Made by a program: the position numbers and the translations under genes. The notes under the pieces were generated by a model. That model worked only from the letters and a program-made list of their open reading frames with translations. It did not search any database and was not told the DNA's origin. DNA of 27,431 nt, taken from assembly GCA_036276115.1 (NCBI GenBank), contig DATBEM010000092.1, forward strand, positions 1 to 27,431. The letters run 5' to 3'. This document shows, piece by piece, positions 7,251-14,641 of the stretch (its first letter is position 1; each line of letters begins with the position of its first letter). The DNA is from Trebonia sp036276115. Its GTDB lineage: Bacteria; Actinomycetota; Actinomycetes; Streptosporangiales; Streptosporangiaceae.

Positions 7251-7277
7251 GGCCGGCGCCCGCGGGGGACGCCGGCC
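7251..7277 (-). terminator. Small hairpin between the binding-protein and ATPase genes
   Basis: The 8-bp perfect arms GGCCGGCG (7251-7258) and CGCCGGCC (7270-7277) lie in the 137-bp gap after the binding-protein gene. Such stem-loops in ABC operons often dampen read-through or protect the upstream mRNA, so that more binding protein than membrane component is made (established pattern; its use here is inference). There is no T tract. Confidence 0.45.
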
Positions 7278-7330
7278 GGAGCGTGGCGGGGGTAACGGGC
7301 GGCGTGCCGGGAAGGGCAGTGCCGCGAGGC

Positions 7331-7378
7331 GGTGCTGCTAGAAGGCGGTGCCGCTAGAAGACGGTGCCGCTAGGAGGA
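7331..7378. repeat. 16-bp tandem repeat, three copies, across the stop codon of the binding-protein gene
   Basis: Units GGTGCYGCTAGAAGRC start at 7331, 7347 and 7363; the last is slightly diverged. The unit at 7363 contains the real stop (TAG on the minus strand, 7370-7372), and the other two repeat the same TAG downstream. The 16-bp period shifts frame. The array is a local duplication of the gene's 3' edge. Confidence 0.85.
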
Positions 7379-8524
7379 GGCGGAGCAGACGCCGCCGTGG
7401 GCCGCGCCGTAGACGTTGCCCCACAGGGTCGTGTCGCTGACCGCGGTCGAGGTGAACGAGCCGGGCAGGCCCTGGACGGGGCTGGTGAGCGACAGCGTGG
7501 CGGCGGACTTGGTGACGAACGGGGCCACGATCGGGTCAGCCAGGTTGGTGTCGCCCTGGTAGGCGACGTTCTGCAGGGTGGGGGCGCCGCCGCCGGGGTC
7601 GCCCGCCTTGAGCTGCACGCCCTTGGCGGCGTCAAGCGCGTAGGTCAGCGCCCACTTGGCGTACAGGTCGGCCGGCTGGGACTGGGACGCGGTGAGCGAG
7701 CCGTTGCCGATGTCGCACATCTCGAACGGCACGCCGTCGTCGCTGATCAGCATGACCTTGCCCTGCAGGTTCTTGCTCTTCAGGAGGGGGATGATGCCGG
7801 TGTCGGGGCTGGACCACTGGGAGTAGATCGCCTTGAGCTGGTCGCCGTAGGCGTTGATGGCGTTCTGCGCGTCGGTCACCGCGGTCGAGTCGTTCCAGGT
7901 GGTCGGGTCCTTGAGCAGCTTCACGCCCGGGTCGTTGGCCGCCATGCACTGGTCGAACGCGTTGGTCCGGTCGGCGCCGTTGGAGGAGGTGAGGTCGCCC
8001 TCCAGGTCCAGCACGTAGCCGGACTTGACCGAGCCGGCGATCTGCGCGCAGGCGTCCTGCCCGTAGAGGGTGTTGGACGCGCGGACGACCATGTAGACGT
8101 GGCCGGCGCCGACGATCGTGTCGACCGAGACGAGCTGGACGTTGTGCGCGGTCGCGTAGGCGATCGCCGGGGACAGGCTGGTGGCGGTCTCGGGGTTGAC
8201 GATGATGGCCTTGGCGCCCTCGTCGACCAGGTTCTCGATCTGCTGGTTCTGCAGGCTGGCGCTGGCGTTGGCGAGCAGCGGGCCGATCAGCGAGATGTTC
8301 ATCTGCTTGGCGTACTGCTGCTCCTCGTTGATGTACGCCGCCCAGAACGCGGTGTTGTTGTAGGTCAGGTCAACGCCGATCTTGACCTGGCCCGACGACG
8401 CCCCGGAGCCGCCGCTGGCCGAGCCGCCGGCGGCGCTGGTGCTAGAGGAAGAGCTGCAGGCGGCAGCGAGTAGCGCCGTGACCGCCAGCGTCAGTGCTGG
8501 GAGCAGGCGTCTCTTTAGTCTCAT
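7370..8524 (-). CDS. Sugar ABC transporter substrate-binding lipoprotein (RbsB-like)
   Basis: 384 aa. The ATG overlaps the dehydratase stop by 4 bp (ATGA), so translation is probably coupled. Lipoprotein signal: MRLKRRLLPA start, hydrophobic core and LLAAAC with lipidated Cys23, then a Ser/Gly-rich tether (24-45). The rest is a type 1 periplasmic-binding fold: VKIGVDLTYNNTAFWAAYINE, LIGPLLANASASLQNQQIENL, the hinge strand AKAIIVNPETATSLSPAI, and YVLDLEGDLTSSNGADRTNAF. It sits outside the membrane and delivers sugar to the RbsC/RbsA pair encoded next. A few cysteines in the mature chain may form disulfides. Ligand not readable from sequence; L-fucose or a fucoside is likely from context. Confidence 0.92.
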   Translation of the reverse strand: MRLKRRLLPALTLAVTALLAAACSSSSSTSAAGGSASGGSGASSGQVKIGVDLTYNNTAFWAAYINEEQQYAKQMNISLIGPLLANASASLQNQQIENLVDEGAKAIIVNPETATSLSPAIAYATAHNVQLVSVDTIVGAGHVYMVVRASNTLYGQDACAQIAGSVKSGYVLDLEGDLTSSNGADRTNAFDQCMAANDPGVKLLKDPTTWNDSTAVTDAQNAINAYGDQLKAIYSQWSSPDTGIIPLLKSKNLQGKVMLISDDGVPFEMCDIGNGSLTASQSQPADLYAKWALTYALDAAKGVQLKAGDPGGGAPTLQNVAYQGDTNLADPIVAPFVTKSAATLSLTSPVQGLPGSFTSTAVSDTTLWGNVYGAAHGGVCSASS

Positions 8525-9951
8525 GACTCTCCTAACGCGACATGGATCTTATCGGGGTAAGGGCAGGGAAGTAAGGCCTGGCCACCGAGGCGCTGCCAGA
8601 CGGCGCCGCCGGGGAACTGGTAGTCGACCAGCGTCTGGGGCCGCAGGGTGGTGGAGAAGCCCGGCGCCGTCGGGGCCAGGTAGCGGCCGGCCACCACGCG
8701 GACCGGGTCGGTGAAGTGCTCGTGCAGGTGGTCCACGTACTCCAGGACGCGGTCGGTGGACGAGGCCGCCACCGCGGCGAAGTCGAACATCGCCAGGTGC
8801 TGGACCATCTCGCACAGCCCCACGCCGCCCGCGTGCGGGCAGACGGGAATCCCGTACTTGGCGGCCAGCAGGAGGATCGCCAGGTTCTCGTTGACCCCGG
8901 CCACCCGGCAGGCGTCGATCGTGAGCACGTCGGACGCGCCCGCCTGGAGGATCTGCTTGAAGATCACCCGGTTGGCGACGTGCTCGCCGACCGCGATCTT
9001 GGTGGGCGCGATGGCCGTCTTGATGGCCGCCAGCCCCAGGATCTCGTCCGGGCTGGTCGGCTCCTCCACCCAGTAGGGGTGCCACGGCGCGAGGGCGGCG
9101 ATCGCGTCGGTCGCCTGGGCCACGCCCCAGCGCTGGTTGGCGTCGACCGCGATGCGGATGTCGGGGCCGACCGCCTCCCGGGCGATCGCCAGCCGGCGGG
9201 CGTCGGAGGCGGGATCGGCCCCGACCTTGAGCTTGATCTGGGTGAAGCCGTCGGCGACGGCCTGGCGCGACAGCTCGGCCAGCTTCTCGTCGGAGTAGCC
9301 GATCCAGCCGGGGGTGGTGGTGTAGGCCGGGTAGCCGATCCGCTCCAGCTCCGCGATCCGCATCGCCTTGCCGTCCTGCGCGCGGCGCAGGATGTCCAGC
9401 GCGTCGGCGCGGGTGAGGGCATCCTCCAGGTAGCGGAAGTCGACCAGGGCGACGAGCTGCTCGGGCGTCATGCCGGCCAGCAGCCGCCAGACCGGCTTGC
9501 CCGCGACCTTGGCGGCCAGGTCCCAGGCGGCGTTGACGACCGCGCCGATCGCCATGTGCATGACGCCCTTCTCGGGGCCGAGCCAGCGCAGCTGGCTGTC
9601 GCCGATCATGGCGGCGCTGAAGGCCCCGAGGTCGCCGGTGATGTCGGCCACGTACTGGCCGACGACGTGCTGGCGCAGCGCGTCGATCGCGGCGACGACC
9701 ACGTCGTTGCCGCGGCCGATGGTGAAGCAGAGGGAGTGCCCCTCCAGCCCCTCGGCGTCGGTGCGGAGCACCGCGTAGGCCGCCGAGTAGTCAGGATCGG
9801 GGTTCATCGCGTCCGATCCGTGGTGCTCCAGCGAGGTGGGGAACCGCACGTCGAAGCAGTCGAGCGCGACGACCCGGGCGCCGGAGCCGCCGCCCGCGGC
9901 ACCGGGCGCCACCGGGATCGTGGCGGGTTCTTGCGGCTGCACCTGCGTCAC
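8521..9951 (-). CDS. fucD: L-fuconate dehydratase (enolase superfamily)
   Basis: 476 aa from the GTG at 9951, preceded by GAGGAG at 5 nt. The longer upstream frame runs through the promoter and is rejected. Strong family signature from residue ~33: DVRFPTS, HGSDAMNPDPDYSAAY, FTIGRGN, TTTPGWIGYSDEKL, catalytic KLK (Lys240 and Lys242), metal ligands Asp270, Glu296 and Glu323, VNENLAILLLAAKYG, CPHAGGVGLCE and EYVDHLHEHF. These match fuconate dehydratases (Xanthomonas FucD, human ENOSF1) along the whole length. It dehydrates L-fuconate to 2-keto-3-deoxy-L-fuconate. The first ~25 residues (Gln/Pro/Ala/Gly-rich) are an unconserved extension. It is the first gene of the operon, which makes the pathway assignment of its neighbours credible. 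Confidence 0.95.
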   Translation of the reverse strand: MTQVQPQEPATIPVAPGAAGGGSGARVVALDCFDVRFPTSLEHHGSDAMNPDPDYSAAYAVLRTDAEGLEGHSLCFTIGRGNDVVVAAIDALRQHVVGQYVADITGDLGAFSAAMIGDSQLRWLGPEKGVMHMAIGAVVNAAWDLAAKVAGKPVWRLLAGMTPEQLVALVDFRYLEDALTRADALDILRRAQDGKAMRIAELERIGYPAYTTTPGWIGYSDEKLAELSRQAVADGFTQIKLKVGADPASDARRLAIAREAVGPDIRIAVDANQRWGVAQATDAIAALAPWHPYWVEEPTSPDEILGLAAIKTAIAPTKIAVGEHVANRVIFKQILQAGASDVLTIDACRVAGVNENLAILLLAAKYGIPVCPHAGGVGLCEMVQHLAMFDFAAVAASSTDRVLEYVDHLHEHFTDPVRVVAGRYLAPTAPGFSTTLRPQTLVDYQFPGGAVWQRLGGQALLPCPYPDKIHVALGES

Positions 9952-9969
9952 TTGCTCTCCTCGGAGGTA

Positions 9970-10001
9970 GCAAACATCGTATGTATTCATCGGATGTTTG
10001 C
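9970..10001. promoter_or_regulatory. Inverted repeat operator in the dehydratase promoter
   Basis: The 9-bp perfect arms GCAAACATC (9970-9978) and GATGTTTGC (9993-10001) flank the -10 of the leftward promoter. Overlapping the right arm, CATCGGATG (9988-9996) is itself a palindrome around its central G, and its complement recurs at the rightward promoter (10139-10147). This position suits a repressor site. Confidence 0.65.
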
Positions 10002-10008
10002 ACCTGAA
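9980..10008 (-). promoter_or_regulatory. Promoter of the fucose operon (minus strand)
   Basis: On the minus strand: -35 TTCAGG (10003-10008), a 17-nt spacer, and -10 TACATA (9980-9985). Transcription should start near 9973, leaving about a 20-nt leader with GAGGAG before the GTG of the dehydratase. The inverted repeat above covers the spacer and the start site. Confidence 0.6.
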
Positions 10009-10104
10009 CCACCATGGGCGCAAGGGGCGAGTTACGACAAAATTTCAGCTCACGGTCAGAACCGGTCCGAGCGTGACAAATTCGCGGCAAAGAGAGATCA
10101 GGTC

Positions 10105-10133
10105 TTTACACAGGCCCGGAATCGCCATATAAC
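10105..10133 (+). promoter_or_regulatory. Promoter of the secreted glycosidase gene (plus strand)
   Basis: -35 TTTACA (10105-10110), a 17-nt spacer and -10 TATAAC (10128-10133): a near-consensus housekeeping promoter in an unusually AT-rich patch. The expected start is near 10140, giving a leader of about 180 nt before the GTG at 10319. Confidence 0.65.
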
Positions 10134-10138
10134 GCAGT

Positions 10139-10147
10139 CATCCGATG
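10139..10147. promoter_or_regulatory. CATC-C-GATG palindrome at the +1 of the glycosidase promoter
   Basis: The 9-bp palindrome CATCCGATG lies at the predicted transcription start. The leftward promoter carries the same site on the opposite strand (9988-9996). Sharing across two divergent promoters suggests one regulator for both transcripts; the FCD-type GntR protein of the operon is the candidate (inference). Confidence 0.5.
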
Positions 10148-10231
10148 TTACGGCACCGTGAACGCGGCGGGCGGCAAGCCAGCACGCCCGCCGCGGGCCG
10201 GTGGCGCAGGCATCGGGTCTCTCGTCGGCGT

Positions 10232-10265
10232 CGCAGCATCGGATCAGACGCAGCATCGGATCAGA
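10232..10265. repeat. 17-bp direct repeat, two adjacent copies, in the glycosidase leader
   Basis: CGCAGCATCGGATCAGA occurs at 10232-10248 and again, with no gap, at 10249-10265. A weaker third relative (GCATCGGGTC) lies at about 10210-10219. Each unit contains CATCGGAT, the core of the promoter palindromes, so these may be extra binding sites about 95 nt downstream of the start. Confidence 0.7.
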
Positions 10266-10318
10266 TCAGGGCAGTCCCGTAACGCTGCCGGCTCGCGCTC
10301 TCATCGTGGAGGCCTTTC

Positions 10319-13300
10319 GTGTCACTGAGCCCGCCGTCTCCGTCCGCCCACTCCTCCCCGCCGGGCCGCCGCCCGCTGCGGCGGCTGGCCACCGGCCTCG
10401 CCGCCGCCGCCGTCGCCGCCTCCGGCCTCGCCCTGGCCACCGGCCAGGTGCCCGCCCACGCCACGCCCAGCACGGCCGCGCCTACCACCGCCTGGCACGA
10501 CAACGCGTTCAACCTCGATCCCGACGCCGTGGTCAGCCGGGACGACATCGTGCTGGGCCAGCCCAACGTCAGCCCGACCGCGTCGATCCCGCTCGGCAAC
10601 GGCGCCCTCGGCGTCGCCGCCTGGGCCGCCAATGGCTTCACGGCCCAGCTCAACCGGTCCGACACGATGCCGTCGCGCAAGTCGCCGGGGCAGGTCACCA
10701 TCCCGGGCCTGTCGGTCATCACCCACGCGAGCGACTTCCAGGGCCGCCTCGACCTGACCGACGGCGTCCTGGAGGAGTCCGGCGGCGGCATGTCCATGCA
10801 GGCGTGGGTCTCCACGGCCAAGGACGAGCTGATCATCGACGTCGTCGGGGCCAACCCCGACGTGACCCAGACGGCGTCGACGTTCCTGTGGCCGGGCCGC
10901 AAGCCCGCCGCCGCCGTCACCGGCACGACCGGCACGCTCGCCGAGACCTGGGCGGACAACTCCGGCAGCGGCGCCAGCGGCCAGACGTTCGGCTCGCTGG
11001 CGGCGATCACGGCCGGCGGCCGGAACGTCACCGCCAGCGTCACCAGCCCCACCTCGGTCGGGGTCAGCTTCAAGCCGAACAAGGACGGCTCGTTCCGGGT
11101 CGTCGTCGCCGCCCCGTCGTGGAACGGCAGCGCCGCCCAGACGCCCGGCCAGGCGGCGACCGCCCTGATCGGCAACGATGCCACCACCGGGGTCAACAAC
11201 CTGCTGGTCAAGAACCACAACTGGTGGACCAGCTACTGGACGCACTCCGGCCTGGTGGAGATGAGCTCGGCCGACGGCAGCGCCGACTACATCGAGAACA
11301 TGCGGACGCTGTACCTGTACGACGCCGCCGCCAGCATGAAGGCCGGGAGCCTGCCGGGCAGCCAGGCGGGCGAGGCCGACATGTTCGACTGGAGCCAGGA
11401 CAAGCAGACCTGGAACCCGAACGACTACTGGCTGTGGAACCTGCGGGGCGAGATCTCCGCGAACATGAGCTCGGGCAACTACCAGCTCAACACCCCGATC
11501 TTCGACATGTACATCAACGACCTGCCGGCCATCGAGGCCTGGACGAAGTCGCAGATGGGCGGCCTGCCGGGCGCCTGCGTGCCGGAGACCATGAGCTTCA
11601 ACGGCAACGGCTTCTACGGCGACGGCCCGGTCCAGTCCGACGGCTCGTGCGCCCTGGCGGCCGCCCCGCAGTGGAACGCGCTGAACATCAGCTCCGGCCC
11701 CGAGGTCGCGCTCTACATGTGGGAGCAGTACCAGGGGACGAACGACAAGGCGTTCCTGAAGCAGGCGTTCCCGTTCATGGAGGCCACCGCCCAGTTCCTG
11801 CTCGCCTACCAGCAGGTCGGCAGCGACGGGCTGCTGCACGCGGTCGCCAACGCGCACGAGACCCAGTGGTCGGTGCAGGACCCGACGACCGACATCGCCG
11901 CCGACCAGGCGATCTTCCCGATCATCGCCTCGGCGGCCAAGCTGGTCGGCGACACGCCCGCCAGCGACCCGCTGCTGGCCCAGTTCGCGACCGCGCTGAA
12001 CGAGATCCCGCCCTACCCGCGGACCGACGACGCGACCGGCAAGCAGCTCCTGAACCCGGACTACAGCCAGGCCGAGACGGCGGCGGCCGACGCCACCGGG
12101 ACCGACATGATCGCGATCTCCTACCAGCCGGCCGCCCAGCGGCAGAACAGCGAGAACATCGAGCTGGAGCCGCTGTGGCCGTGGAACCAGGTCAGCGACT
12201 CCGACGCCAACCTGTTCGCCCTGGAGCAGCGGGCCTTCGCCAGCCGGCCGAACAAGGGCGGCAACGACTGGTCCTATGACGCGGTTGACGCGGCCCGGCT
12301 GGAGCAGCCGGCCCAGGTGGAGAGCAACCTGATCTCGCTGACCGAGTCGCACCAGGTGTACCCGAACGGCCTGGCCGACATCGGCAGCACCGTCGGGTAC
12401 CAGCCGTACCAGGAGCAGTCGGCCAACGTCGCCACCGCCGTGGACGAGGCGCTCGCCCAGGACTACGACGGCATCCTCCGGTTCGCCCCGGCCTGGCCGT
12501 CGGACTGGACCGGCAGCGGCTCGGTCTACGTCCAGGGCCAGAACAAGGTCGACGTGCAGGTCGAGAACGGCCAGCTCGTCACCGCCGCGATCGAGGGCGG
12601 CAGCAACGGCGTGGTGACCATCAAGAACCCGTGGCCGGGCCAGCCGGTCCAGGTCGTCAACGCCGACGACTACTCGGTCGCGGCCAAGGCGACGTCGGCC
12701 GCGACGATCTCGGTCATGGTCTACAAGGGCGCCAGCTACCTGGTCGAGCCAGTCAGCGCGCCGACCAGCGCGCTGCCCTATGCCCCCGTCACCGGCACGG
12801 CGGCGACGGCGGCCAGGCACCTGGGCGGCAAGGTCCAGATCGGCCTCGACCCGGCCGGCCCGGCTGCGACCGCCACGGTCGGCACCGTGCTCGGCGCGGC
12901 CAACGCCAGCGACGGCCTGACCCAGGCCGACTACGCGGGCACCGGTGAGTCGGCGGCCACGACGGCGTCCGACGTGGGCGGGCTGTCGGCCCGGACCACG
13001 ACGGGCACGGCGGCCGAGAACGACCTCTATTTCACGATCGACCCGGCCGTGGCCGCCACGTCCAGCTACGACGCCACCATCACCGTGTCGTACTACGACG
13101 CGGGCACCGGGAAGGTCGCGCTGCAGTACGACAACGGCTACACCGACCCCGACCACAGCGCGGGCACCATCACCCTCACCGGCAGCGACACCTGGAAGAC
13201 GGCCACGTTCACCGTCACCGGGGCGTACTTCGGCGGCGACGAGGATGCCAGCGGCGACTTCCGGCTCGACGCGAAGGCGCCGATCACCGTGCACAGCGTC

Positions 13301-14359
13301 GCGGTGGCGGTCACCGGCCCGGCCGTCCCGGCCGGGTCGCAGTTCCCGGCCGCCCCGGCGATCACCGCCCCCAAGGCCGGCGGCACGGTCAAGCTGGCGT
13401 CCGCCATCTCCGGCACGTCCCTGCCCGGCGCCACGGTGACCGTCACCGAGGCGGCGACGGCGCTGTGCTCCGGTACCGCGTCGGACTCCGGCGCCTGGTC
13501 GTGCACGCCGGCTGGCGGCCTGCCGTCCGGGCGGCAGGCCATCAGCGCAACGGCCACCGACCCGACCGGGCTGACCAGCCCGGCGTCGCCATCAGTCGCG
13601 TTCACCGCCTCCGACCTGCCGCCCGGCACCGCCGTGGTCGCCTCGGTCGTGGGCCCGGCGAACACCGCCTACGGCATGAGCCTGAACACCGCGGCCTATG
13701 ACGGGCCGACGGCCGGCTCCGACGTTAACGGGCTGTCCGCCCTGGCCAGCACCGACAGCAACATCTACTTCAGCATCAGCGACTCGGTCGCCGACGCCGG
13801 GGACTACTCGGCGACGTTCAAGGTCCAGTACCTCGACGCCGGCACCGGCTCGTTCCAGGTCCAGTACGACGACGGCTCGTCCGACCCGTACCGGGCCGCG
13901 ACGCCGAGCATCTCGCTGACCAACACCGGTACCTGGAAGACCGCGACGGTCACCGCGGCCGACGCCTACTTCGGCGATAAGCAGAACGGGGGCGCCGACT
14001 TCCGGCTCCGCAACGGCGGCGGGCAGGTAACCGTGCACAGCGTCGCGGTGACCATCACCGGGGACGGCGTCGCCAGCGTCACCGACTTCCCGCCGCCGGC
14101 CGCGATCACCGGGCCGGCCACCGGGGCGACGGTGCCCGCGACGCCGGCCGTGTCCGGAACGGCCGAGCCGGACGCGGCGATCACCGTCACCGCGAACGGC
14201 AACGCGCTGTGCACGGCCACCGCCAGCGACTCCGGCGCGTGGTCCTGCACCCCGTCGGCGCCGCTGGCCGGCGGCGCCTACACCCTGGCCGCCACGGCGG
14301 CCGACGCCCTGGCCGGGCCGGTGACCTCGCCGCCGGTCCAGGTCACGGTCGCCGGATAG
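10319..14359 (+). CDS. Secreted GH95-like glycosidase, probable alpha-L-fucosidase, with duplicated accessory modules
   Basis: 1346 aa. GTG start with GGAGG six bases upstream. Signal peptide with twin arginines (GRRPLRRLA), probable cleavage after AHA (residue 48). N-terminal beta-sandwich about 60-290 (IPLGNGALG, TAQLNRSDTMP, as in GH95 and DUF5703-type proteins). An (alpha/alpha)6 domain about 300-730 contains WNLRGEISANMSSGNYQLN, SSGPEVALYMWEQY, NAHETQW and ESHQVYPNGL. A C-terminal beta-domain (about 735-800) contains RFAPAWPSDW. By eye, Glu514 falls where GH95 has its general acid; of the usual Asn-x-Asn water-activating pair only Asn382 is seen, Ser384 replacing the second. Then two copies of a carbohydrate-binding-like module plus Ig-like domain. 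No wall anchor, so probably released. Likely cleaves fucosylated glycans; alpha-L-galactosidase is possible. Divergent from the fucose operon. Confidence 0.82.
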   Translation: MSLSPPSPSAHSSPPGRRPLRRLATGLAAAAVAASGLALATGQVPAHATPSTAAPTTAWHDNAFNLDPDAVVSRDDIVLGQPNVSPTASIPLGNGALGVAAWAANGFTAQLNRSDTMPSRKSPGQVTIPGLSVITHASDFQGRLDLTDGVLEESGGGMSMQAWVSTAKDELIIDVVGANPDVTQTASTFLWPGRKPAAAVTGTTGTLAETWADNSGSGASGQTFGSLAAITAGGRNVTASVTSPTSVGVSFKPNKDGSFRVVVAAPSWNGSAAQTPGQAATALIGNDATTGVNNLLVKNHNWWTSYWTHSGLVEMSSADGSADYIENMRTLYLYDAAASMKAGSLPGSQAGEADMFDWSQDKQTWNPNDYWLWNLRGEISANMSSGNYQLNTPIFDMYINDLPAIEAWTKSQMGGLPGACVPETMSFNGNGFYGDGPVQSDGSCALAAAPQWNALNISSGPEVALYMWEQYQGTNDKAFLKQAFPFMEATAQFLLAYQQVGSDGLLHAVANAHETQWSVQDPTTDIAADQAIFPIIASAAKLVGDTPASDPLLAQFATALNEIPPYPRTDDATGKQLLNPDYSQAETAAADATGTDMIAISYQPAAQRQNSENIELEPLWPWNQVSDSDANLFALEQRAFASRPNKGGNDWSYDAVDAARLEQPAQVESNLISLTESHQVYPNGLADIGSTVGYQPYQEQSANVATAVDEALAQDYDGILRFAPAWPSDWTGSGSVYVQGQNKVDVQVENGQLVTAAIEGGSNGVVTIKNPWPGQPVQVVNADDYSVAAKATSAATISVMVYKGASYLVEPVSAPTSALPYAPVTGTAATAARHLGGKVQIGLDPAGPAATATVGTVLGAANASDGLTQADYAGTGESAATTASDVGGLSARTTTGTAAENDLYFTIDPAVAATSSYDATITVSYYDAGTGKVALQYDNGYTDPDHSAGTITLTGSDTWKTATFTVTGAYFGGDEDASGDFRLDAKAPITVHSVAVAVTGPAVPAGSQFPAAPAITAPKAGGTVKLASAISGTSLPGATVTVTEAATALCSGTASDSGAWSCTPAGGLPSGRQAISATATDPTGLTSPASPSVAFTASDLPPGTAVVASVVGPANTAYGMSLNTAAYDGPTAGSDVNGLSALASTDSNIYFSISDSVADAGDYSATFKVQYLDAGTGSFQVQYDDGSSDPYRAATPSISLTNTGTWKTATVTAADAYFGDKQNGGADFRLRNGGGQVTVHSVAVTITGDGVASVTDFPPPAAITGPATGATVPATPAVSGTAEPDAAITVTANGNALCTATASDSGAWSCTPSAPLAGGAYTLAATAADALAGPVTSPPVQVTVAG
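12830..14356 (+). repeat. Internal protein repeat: two carbohydrate-binding-like plus Ig-like module pairs
   Basis: Residues about 837-1003 and 1103-1251 are related beta-sandwich modules sharing YYDAGTGKVALQYD/YLDAGTGSFQVQYD, TWKTAT, AYFG, DFRL and ITVHSVAV/VTVHSVAV. Each is followed by an Ig-like domain (about 1009-1099 and 1256-1346) sharing a Cys pair in ALC-TASDSGAWSCTP. The arrangement is a tandem duplication of a two-domain unit, probably for substrate binding and spacing. Confidence 0.85.
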
Positions 14360-14380
14360 CCCCTCCCCCGGCGACCCTGG

Positions 14381-14412
14381 GGGCCGCCCGTCCCTCCCCG
14401 GACGGGCGGCCC
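14381..14412 (+). terminator. Intrinsic terminator of the glycosidase gene
   Basis: A perfect 13-bp stem, GGGCCGCCCGTCC (14381-14393) and GGACGGGCGGCCC (14400-14412), with a 6-nt loop and then CTCGCTTTCTC. It lies 21 bp after the stop codon. Confidence 0.85.
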
Positions 14413-14540
14413 CTCGCTTTCTCCCCCGCGCGTTTTCCTCACGGGCCCGGGCGCCTCACCCGAACGCCGGCCCGCGGGCGCGGGGCACTTCCCCCACCGG
14501 GAGGCCCCGGTCCGGGTCGCGGCCGAGATCGGCCGGCGCC

Positions 14541-14626
14541 AGGGAACGGGGCGGCCGGCTACCCGCCGGGCATCCGGCCGCGTCGCCAGCCCGCCGGGCA
14601 GCCGTTCCCTGGCCGCCCCGTTCCCT
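14541..14626. promoter_or_regulatory. 16-bp perfect inverted repeat upstream of the M20 peptidase gene
   Basis: AGGGAACGGGGCGGCC (14541-14556) and its exact complement (14611-14626) are separated by 54 bp. The right arm fills the space just before the -10 hexamer, and its CGTTCCCT end is repeated directly at 14603-14610. It could hold a looping repressor or fold into a large stem in an upstream transcript. The rest of 14413-14640 shows nothing gene-like. Confidence 0.65.
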
Positions 14627-14627
14627 C

Positions 14628-14633
14628 TACAGT
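14628..14633 (+). promoter_or_regulatory. -10 element of a probable leaderless promoter
   Basis: TACAGT is placed so that transcription would start at about 14640-14642, on the GTG start codon of the M20 gene. No Shine-Dalgarno is present before that GTG. The -35 is weak and would lie near GTTCCC (about 14604), by the operator arm. Confidence 0.5.
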
Positions 14634-14641
14634 GGGGTGGC

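Noticed and set aside
8521..10023. Longer form of the fuconate dehydratase starting at 10023
   Set aside because: The extra 24 codons run through the -10, -35 and inverted repeat of the promoter. The GTG at 9951 has a proper Shine-Dalgarno.
10322..13294. A 990-codon open frame on the minus strand opposite the glycosidase gene
   Set aside because: It lies entirely antisense to a gene with a clear signal peptide, domains and Shine-Dalgarno. Its translation is Arg/Gly/Val-rich low complexity, typical of antisense frames in GC-rich DNA.
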